Shown in pieces: positions 59,020-64,000 of a DNA stretch of 64,000 nt. The position numbers and the translations under genes are program-made. Every line of letters starts with the position of its first letter. The first letter of the stretch is position 1. The stretch is from contig CAIXBB010000005.1 in the NCBI GenBank assembly GCA_903917565.1, positions 62,001-126,000 of the forward strand. Direction: 5' to 3'. This DNA comes from an uncultured cyanobacterium (GTDB lineage: Bacteria > Cyanobacteriota > Cyanobacteriia > PCC-6307 > Cyanobiaceae). A model generated the notes under the pieces. The model had not been told where the DNA came from, ran no database searches, and saw nothing but the letters and a program-made list of their open reading frames with translations.

Positions 59020-59762
59020 GGCCGCCCCTGAGCGTGGTGATCGCGGCCCGCGACGAGGCCCTGGGCCTGCCGTGCCTGCTGGCGGATCTGGCCACGGCAC
59101 CCGAACTGGTGCGGGAGGTGCTGGTGGTGGATGGGGGCAGCCGGGATGCCACCCCGCGGCTGGCCGCTCTGGCGGGTGCCATGGTCCTCCACGACGGCAG
59201 AGGCCGTGGCGGGCAGCTGGCCGCCGGAGTGGCCCGCAGCGCCGGATCCTGGCTGTTGCTGCTCCACGGGGACGTGCGGCTGCCGCCGGGGTGGGCCTCG
59301 GCCCTCGCGGTGGCGATCGCCGCCGGCGAGAGCAGCGCCTGGGCCTTCCGGCTGCGCATCGCCGGCGACGACCCGGCCCTGCGCCTGGTGGAGCTGGCGG
59401 TGGAGCTGCGCAGCCGCTGGCGCCAGCTGCCCTACGGCGACCAGGGGCTGCTGCTGGGCAGGCGGCTCCATGACGCCGCCGGCGGGGTGGCTCCACTGCC
59501 GCTGATGGAGGATCTGGAGTTCGTGCAACGCCTGCGGCGCCAAGCCAGGATCGGCACGCTCTCCCTCGCCCTGCTGGTGAACGGCCGGCGCTGGCAACGG
59601 CTGGGGGTGTGGCAGACGGTGCTGGCCAATGCCCGGCTCAGGCGCGCCTGGCGCCACGGAACGCCGGTGGAGCGGCTGGCCGAGCGTTACTACCTCCCCA
59701 CCGCTCAGGGGGCATACCAGAAGGCACAGCGGCGCTGCAGCGGCTCCAGCTCCCAGCCCTGA
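59016..59762 (+). CDS. Family 2 glycosyltransferase (TIGR04283 type)
   Basis: A 248-aa GT-A glycosyltransferase: MRPPLSVVIAARDEALGLPCLL, VVDGGSRDATPRLAAL, LLLLHGDVRLPPGWA (the DxD region), and a YGDQGLLLGRRLHDAAGG acceptor-side motif. TIGR04283 members are paired with TIGR04282 members in arsenosugar gene sets, but the pair also exists widely in picocyanobacteria without arsenic genes, so the product is open. Its end overlaps the convergent acetyltransferase gene by 58 bases. Confidence 0.85.
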   Translation: MRPPLSVVIAARDEALGLPCLLADLATAPELVREVLVVDGGSRDATPRLAALAGAMVLHDGRGRGGQLAAGVARSAGSWLLLLHGDVRLPPGWASALAVAIAAGESSAWAFRLRIAGDDPALRLVELAVELRSRWRQLPYGDQGLLLGRRLHDAAGGVAPLPLMEDLEFVQRLRRQARIGTLSLALLVNGRRWQRLGVWQTVLANARLRRAWRHGTPVERLAERYYLPTAQGAYQKAQRRCSGSSSQP

Positions 59763-60175
59763 GCGGCGTAGAAGCCCACCACGTCGGGGTCGGCGAAGAG
59801 GGTCACCCGGTCGACCCCCATGGCCCGCAGCTGCTCGAGCACGTAGTCCATCAACTCCTTGCCCAGGCCGACGCCCTGGTAGCGGGGATGCACCGCCACG
59901 TCCCAGACGGTGGCCTCCACCACCCCGTCGCCGGTGCAGCGGGCGAAGCCCACCAGCCGCGGCAACCGGGCGTCATGGCGCCAGAGCCCCACCTGGAGGA
60001 GACTGTGCTGGAGGGCTTTGCGCACGCGCCTCACGGGACGGCGGCTCCAGCCGACCGCATCGCAGAGCGCCTCCAGCTCGATCAGGTCGATCGGGCGTGT
60101 CTGGCTGAGCACCAGTTCCAGGCTGGGATTGGGGGTGGCACAGAGCCTGTGCCCGGACCCGTAGAGATCGGTCAT
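59705..60175 (-). CDS. GNAT-family N-acetyltransferase
   Basis: A 156-aa GCN5-type acetyltransferase beginning MTDLYGSGHRLCATPNPS. The acetyl-CoA site is WDVAVHPRYQGVGLGKELMDYV (motif A, Q/RxxGxG/A) and the C-terminal VTLFADPDVVGFYAAQGWE is standard. It resembles the Ycf52-like cyanobacterial GNAT genes. Substrate unknown. Longer reading frames upstream to 60463 lack any similarity. Converges on the glycosyltransferase gene, overlapping by 58 bases. Confidence 0.88.
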   Translation of the reverse strand: MTDLYGSGHRLCATPNPSLELVLSQTRPIDLIELEALCDAVGWSRRPVRRVRKALQHSLLQVGLWRHDARLPRLVGFARCTGDGVVEATVWDVAVHPRYQGVGLGKELMDYVLEQLRAMGVDRVTLFADPDVVGFYAAQGWELEPLQRRCAFWYAP

Positions 60176-60353
60176 CAGCGGCAGGGTCTCGGGCACGGCG
60201 TGGGGGCTACGCGTTCTGAAGATCCTGACGGATGCAGGCCGGACTGCGGCAGGGTGGAGCCTCCACCCGGCGACCGTCCTGAGCGTCTCCTCCGCCAGCT
60301 CCGATTGGCCCCAGGCGGCTCCGGATCCGGCGGCGCCGGGATCCCCCCTGCTG

Positions 60354-61100
60354 GTGGGCGTGCATGGCTGGCTGCTGGCGGGCCGGCTGTGGCACCCCCT
60401 GAGGCGGGAACTGGCGCCGCGCTGGTCGCTGTGGTGCCCCGATCTGCCCGGTTTCGGCGGCACGGAGCGGCCCCGCGGGCTTCAGGCCAGCCTGGCCAGC
60501 TACGGCAGCTGGCTGGCCGAAGCCGCGCAACGGGAAGCCGCCGGCAGGCCATTGGTGCTGCTGGGCCACTCCCTGGGGGGAAGCCTTGCGCTGCACGCGG
60601 CGCCCCTGCTGGGGGAGCAGCTGCAGGGTCTGGTGCAGATCGCGGTGGGGGGCGGTGTGTTCCAGCCGCGCCCCTTCGCCCGGGTCCGCGGGGGAGGGGC
60701 CGCCTTCCTGCGCTGGCGGCCAGTCTGGGCAGCCCAGCTGCCCGGCACAGACGCCATCCGCAGCCCCCTGGTGGCCGACGGCCGCGCCGCTCGGGGGCTG
60801 CTGGCCTGCAGCACCAGCCGGGGCGCCGTTCGCCAGCTGCCCAGGCTCGCCGCCGAACTCAAGGTGCCCAGCCTGTGGATCTCCGGCAGCCGTGACCAGG
60901 TGATGCAGCCCCGCTACGTGCGCCACCTGGCCGGCTACTGTCCCGCCCACCAGCTGACGATCCTCAACGGGCTTGGGCACCTGCCGATGTGCCAGAAACC
61001 CCGCGAGCTGGCTGCCCTGATCGACACCTGGCTGGAGGATGACCTGGGCCTTCAGAGCGTGGCCAGTCCCTTTTCCTGCAGCTCAGCCAGCTGGGCATAG
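60354..61100 (+). CDS. Alpha/beta hydrolase (MenH/BioH-like)
   Basis: A 248-aa alpha/beta-hydrolase with HGWLLAGRLW (oxyanion strand), the nucleophile elbow LLGHSLGGSLAL, an acid in SGSRDQVMQP and the catalytic histidine in NGLGHLPMCQKP. GTG at 60354 is the first in-frame standard start, which truncates the first strand, so a nonstandard CTG start (60348 or 60351) is possible. Resembles enzymes such as MenH or BioH; biotin or menaquinone roles are unproved. Its end overlaps the convergent ABC exporter by 49 bases. The gap 60176-60353 holds no recognisable gene. Confidence 0.8.
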   Translation: MGVHGWLLAGRLWHPLRRELAPRWSLWCPDLPGFGGTERPRGLQASLASYGSWLAEAAQREAAGRPLVLLGHSLGGSLALHAAPLLGEQLQGLVQIAVGGGVFQPRPFARVRGGGAAFLRWRPVWAAQLPGTDAIRSPLVADGRAARGLLACSTSRGAVRQLPRLAAELKVPSLWISGSRDQVMQPRYVRHLAGYCPAHQLTILNGLGHLPMCQKPRELAALIDTWLEDDLGLQSVASPFSCSSASWA

Positions 61101-62851
61101 AGCCCCCCCGCAGCGCGCAGCTCGCGGTGGTTGCCCTCCTCGATCACACGACCGCGGCGCAGCACCAGGATGCGGTCGGCGGCTTCGACGGTGGCCAGCC
61201 GGTGGGCGATGACGATGGCGGTACGGCCGCTGAGCAAGGTTTCAAGATCCCGTTGCAGGGTGGCCTCCGTGGAAGGATCCATGAAAGCGGTGGCCTCGTC
61301 CATCACCAGGACGGAGGGATCGCGGATCGCCACCCGCGCCACGGCCAGCAACTGGCGTTCGCCGGAGGAAAGGTTGCCACCCCGCTCGCGCAGCTCGGTG
61401 GCCAGGCCATCCCCCAGCCGGCCCAGCAAAGGAGCGAGGCCGAGATCGCCGCAGAGGCGCTCCAGATCTGCCTCACTGATGGCGGCATCGAGGCGCAGGT
61501 TGTCGGCCACGTTGCCGCTGAACAGGAACGTGTCCTGCAGCACCACCCCCAGGCGCCGGCGCAGGGTGGCGATCGGCAGTTCGCGGATGTCGACCCCATC
61601 GAGACGGATGGTACCCTGCTGGGGTTCGTAGAGACGACAGAGCAGCCGGATCACGGTGGTCTTGCCTGATCCGGTGGGGCCCACGATCGCCACGTGCTCA
61701 CCGGGAGCGATGCGGAAGGAGAGATCGGTGAGGATCGGATCGTCGGGGCGGTAGGCGAAGGAGACGTTCTCGAACTCCACCTCCCCGGGGCTGAAGCGTT
61801 CCGCACCGGAAAGCACCGCGGCAGGGCTGCGCTGACTGGTGGGCAGATCGGCGATCTCGATCGGCTGCTCGAGCAGCTCTCCGATGCGCTCCACGGCGGT
61901 GAGGCCGCCTTGGATCTGGGTGAAGCGCTCCGCCAGCTGGCGCAGGGGATCGAACACCCGCTGGGAGAAGAGGATGAAGGTGGTCAGGGTGCCCAGCCCC
62001 ATCGCCCCGCCGGTGACCATCGCGCCGCCGAGGGCCAGCACCATCGCCACGGCCGCCAGGGCCACCCACTCGATGAAGGCCGAGATCGAGCTGTCGTAGA
62101 AGATCGTGCCGGTGACGGCCTGGCGATAGGCGTCGGTGGTGTGGGAGAAGCGCTGGCCGTTGACGGCCTCACGCCGGAACATCTGCACCACCTCCAGCCC
62201 CTGGAGATTCTCCTGGAGGTCGGCGTTGAGCTGGCCCAGTTCCTCCCTCACCCGGTAGTTGGCCTTGCGGTAGCGGCCCTGCAACCAGAGCACCCCGAGG
62301 GTCACGGGCACCTGGCTGGCCAGCAGCAGCAGCCCCAGACGCCACTCGATCGACAGCATGGTGAGGCCGATCACCAGCAGGGTGACCAGATCGGAGAGCA
62401 CCCCCACCGCGCCGCTGCCGAACACCTCCGCCAGGGCATCCACGTCGCTGGTGAGGCGGGTAAGCAGCTTGCCCACAGGCGTGCGGTCGTGGAAGCGGAG
62501 CGACAGGGCCATGGCGTGGCGGAACAGGTCGTCGCGAATGCGGGCGGTGAGCCGCTGCCCCACCACCTGCACGTTGTAGGTCTGGGTGCCCTGCAGGGAG
62601 AGGCGCAGCAGCACCGCCGCCAGGAGCAGCAGCACCAGCAGCCGCAGGGCCACGGGCACCGGCAGGGGGGCCAGCCAGGGAAGGACCTCCTCGCCCCTGA
62701 GCTTGGAGATCACCTGACCCACCAGCAGCGGCTGCACCGAAGCCGCCAGGGCGAGGGGGATCAGCAGCAGCAGGGACAGCAGCAAACGCTTGCGATCCTG
62801 ACCCAGGTAAGGAAGCAGGCGCCGCAGACGCTGCCCGTCGAGGCGGCTCAT
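61052..62851 (-). CDS. ABC exporter, fused permease-ATPase (MsbA-like)
   Basis: A 599-aa half-transporter with six membrane helices in the first 310 residues and a C-terminal ATPase. ATPase motifs: Walker [17 protein letters not shown]-loop [15 protein letters not shown], signature [13 protein letters not shown], Walker [13 protein letters not shown], His switch VIAHRLATV. It probably works as a homodimer exporting lipids or drugs; the cargo is unknown. The ATG overlaps the hisG stop (ATGA) so the two are co-transcribed. The 3' end overlaps the alpha/beta hydrolase gene. Confidence 0.94.
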   Translation of the reverse strand: MSRLDGQRLRRLLPYLGQDRKRLLLSLLLLIPLALAASVQPLLVGQVISKLRGEEVLPWLAPLPVPVALRLLVLLLLAAVLLRLSLQGTQTYNVQVVGQRLTARIRDDLFRHAMALSLRFHDRTPVGKLLTRLTSDVDALAEVFGSGAVGVLSDLVTLLVIGLTMLSIEWRLGLLLLASQVPVTLGVLWLQGRYRKANYRVREELGQLNADLQENLQGLEVVQMFRREAVNGQRFSHTTDAYRQAVTGTIFYDSSISAFIEWVALAAVAMVLALGGAMVTGGAMGLGTLTTFILFSQRVFDPLRQLAERFTQIQGGLTAVERIGELLEQPIEIADLPTSQRSPAAVLSGAERFSPGEVEFENVSFAYRPDDPILTDLSFRIAPGEHVAIVGPTGSGKTTVIRLLCRLYEPQQGTIRLDGVDIRELPIATLRRRLGVVLQDTFLFSGNVADNLRLDAAISEADLERLCGDLGLAPLLGRLGDGLATELRERGGNLSSGERQLLAVARVAIRDPSVLVMDEATAFMDPSTEATLQRDLETLLSGRTAIVIAHRLATVEAADRILVLRRGRVIEEGNHRELRAAGGLYAQLAELQEKGLATL

Positions 62852-63528
62852 CGGGCGGGCACCTGGACGGGCATCTGGACGGTGGCAACTCGCTCGACAA
62901 GCCCCTGGAGGGCCCCGTCATCGAGGCGCAGAGCCAGTGGATGGCCGATCAGCCGGGCCGTGCTGGTGAACAGATCCTCGATCGCGACCAGGCCGTTGTC
63001 CCGCAGGGTGCGCCCGGTGGCCACCAGGTCGACGATCGCCTCGGACATCCCCGTGATCGGACCGAGTTCCACTGAACCGGTGAGATGGATCAGCTCCACC
63101 GGCAGATCCAGCTGTTCGAAGAAGACTTCGGCGCAACGGGTGAACTTGCTGGCCACACGGCAATGGGCCGGCAGGTCGGCGGCCCGGCGGTAGCCGCTGC
63201 TCGCCTTGACCGCCACCGCCATGCGGCAGCCACCGAAGCCAAGGTCCACCAGCTGGGCGACAGGCAGCTGGTGCTCCCGCAGGACGTCGTATCCCACCAC
63301 CCCGAGCTGGGCCTGGCCGTAGGCCACATACACCGGCACATCGGCGTTGCGCACCAACAGGGCCCTGGCCATGCCGCAGCGGCTCGGCACCATCAGCAGG
63401 CGGTTGTCCTCCTCGAGAAGGGCGGAGAAATCCAGACCGGCGGCGAGGAAGCGGCGCACCGAATCCTTCAGCAGGGCACCCTTGGCCAGGGCGACGGTGA
63501 TCGGGGACCGCTGGCTGGCAGTGATCAT
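62848..63528 (-). CDS. hisG: ATP phosphoribosyltransferase, short form
   Basis: First step of histidine synthesis: ATP plus PRPP to phosphoribosyl-ATP. About 226 aa from [20 protein letters not shown]. It has the short-form catalytic region without the C-terminal regulatory domain, so the HisZ subunit is expected elsewhere. Diagnostic text: [36 protein letters not shown] and [16 protein letters not shown]. It overlaps the ABC exporter start and is divergent from gloB with 29 bases between their starts. Confidence 0.96.
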   Translation of the reverse strand: MITASQRSPITVALAKGALLKDSVRRFLAAGLDFSALLEEDNRLLMVPSRCGMARALLVRNADVPVYVAYGQAQLGVVGYDVLREHQLPVAQLVDLGFGGCRMAVAVKASSGYRRAADLPAHCRVASKFTRCAEVFFEQLDLPVELIHLTGSVELGPITGMSEAIVDLVATGRTLRDNGLVAIEDLFTSTARLIGHPLALRLDDGALQGLVERVATVQMPVQVPAR

Positions 63529-63557
63529 GGAACCAAGCAGCAACCTGAACTGTAACG

Positions 63558-64000
63558 ATGCCGGATCATGCCCAAGCCCGTTCAGCGACCCCGTTGCAGG
63601 TGGTGCTGCTGCCGGTGCTGCGGGACAACTATCTGTTCGTGCTCCACGACGGGCGGCAGGCGGCCGTCGTGGATCCGGCGGTGGCGGCCCCGGTGATCGC
63701 CTGGTTGAAGCAGCGAAATCTGGAGCTGGTGGCGGTGCTGCAGACGCACCACCACAGCGATCACATCGGCGGCACCCCCGGGCTGCTGCGGGAATGGCCC
63801 CTGGCGGAGGTGGTGGCGTCCATGGCCGACCGGGAGCGGATCCCCTTCCAGACCAGGGGTGTGGCGGGCGGCGATCGTTTCACGCTCCTGGGCCAGCCGG
63901 TGGAGGTGCTGGCGGTGCCGGGCCACACCCGCGCCCACCTGGCCTTCCACCTGCCCCTGCAGGGGGAACTTTTCTGCGGCGACACCCTGTTCGCCGGCGG
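63558..64000 (+). CDS. gloB: Hydroxyacylglutathione hydrolase (glyoxalase II), 5' part
   Basis: The first 147 residues of a metallo-beta-lactamase-fold hydrolase of the glyoxalase II family, which hydrolyses S-lactoylglutathione. The window ends in the gene, so its length is unknown. The start [20 protein letters not shown] is followed by [12 protein letters not shown], the dinuclear metal motif [26 protein letters not shown] and the strand [13 protein letters not shown]. The His pattern THxHxDH is intact, so catalysis is expected. Confidence 0.93.
   Translation, partial: MPDHAQARSATPLQVVLLPVLRDNYLFVLHDGRQAAVVDPAVAAPVIAWLKQRNLELVAVLQTHHHSDHIGGTPGLLREWPLAEVVASMADRERIPFQTRGVAGGDRFTLLGQPVEVLAVPGHTRAHLAFHLPLQGELFCGDTLFAG

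Overview
This is a G+C-rich, gene-dense chromosomal stretch (about two thirds G+C by eye) from an alpha-cyanobacterium, most likely a Cyanobium or high-GC Synechococcus-type picocyanobacterium. The diagnosis rests on a complete alpha-carboxysome operon with form IA RuBisCO, PsaM, both protochlorophyllide reductases, SbtA/SbtB, the NDH-1 CO2-uptake module NdhF4-NdhD4-ChpX, the acyl-ACP reductase/aldehyde deformylating oxygenase pair, and a ferrochelatase with a light-harvesting-like tail. I found no tRNA, rRNA, CRISPR array or insertion sequence. Most intergenic gaps are under 250 bases.

Layout. 1-24200 is mainly core metabolism: the tail of ftsI, a transaldolase with EF-hands, a cNMP-binding protein, a geranylgeranyl-reductase-like enzyme, frr-pyrH, cobO, a tyrosine-recombinase gene in a housekeeping setting, hemH, an M23 peptidase, ilvB with a zinc-ribbon tail, ppsA, an FAD dehydrogenase, pgeF, a Tab2-like gene, an S1-domain protein, a creatininase-like gene, ado-aar-accA (alkane and fatty-acid metabolism), an SDR gene and folE. 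24200-37500 holds trpF, a site-2-type protease, a lipoyl-ligase-like gene, a TauE/SafE permease, a Crr6-like NDH-1 assembly factor, psaM, light-dependent por, two linked genes of unknown function, mntP, and chlL, chlB and chlN (light-independent protochlorophyllide reductase).

37600-38640 is a decayed gene. Its remains read as an oxygen-binding-diiron/metallo-beta-lactamase-fold domain fused to a GGDEF (diguanylate cyclase) domain, with a stop, several frame changes and internal deletions. It is the only clear pseudogene here.

38800-55720 is a nearly continuous inorganic-carbon-concentration locus on the plus strand, interrupted only by rdgB: csoS1D, sbtA-sbtB, csoS1, cbbL, cbbS, csoS2, csoSCA, csoS4A, csoS4B, csoS1E, a ferritin-like gene, ndhF4, ndhD4, chpX, acRAF and cbbX. 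Bicarbonate import (SbtA, gated by SbtB) and CO2-to-bicarbonate conversion (NdhF4/D4/ChpX) fill the cytosolic bicarbonate pool. Shell proteins, CsoS2 scaffold, carbonic anhydrase and RuBisCO form the carboxysome, and acRAF and CbbX look after RuBisCO assembly and reactivation. Hairpins between cbbL and cbbS and between cbbS and csoS2, and a terminator-like hairpin after sbtB, suggest how one operon can yield very different protein amounts.

55726-64000 holds dnaA, a DegP/HtrA-type protease, a pair of small glycosyltransferases, a GNAT acetyltransferase, an alpha/beta hydrolase, an ABC exporter, hisG and the start of gloB. A recurrent trait across the window is 3'-end overlap of convergent genes by 40-67 bases.
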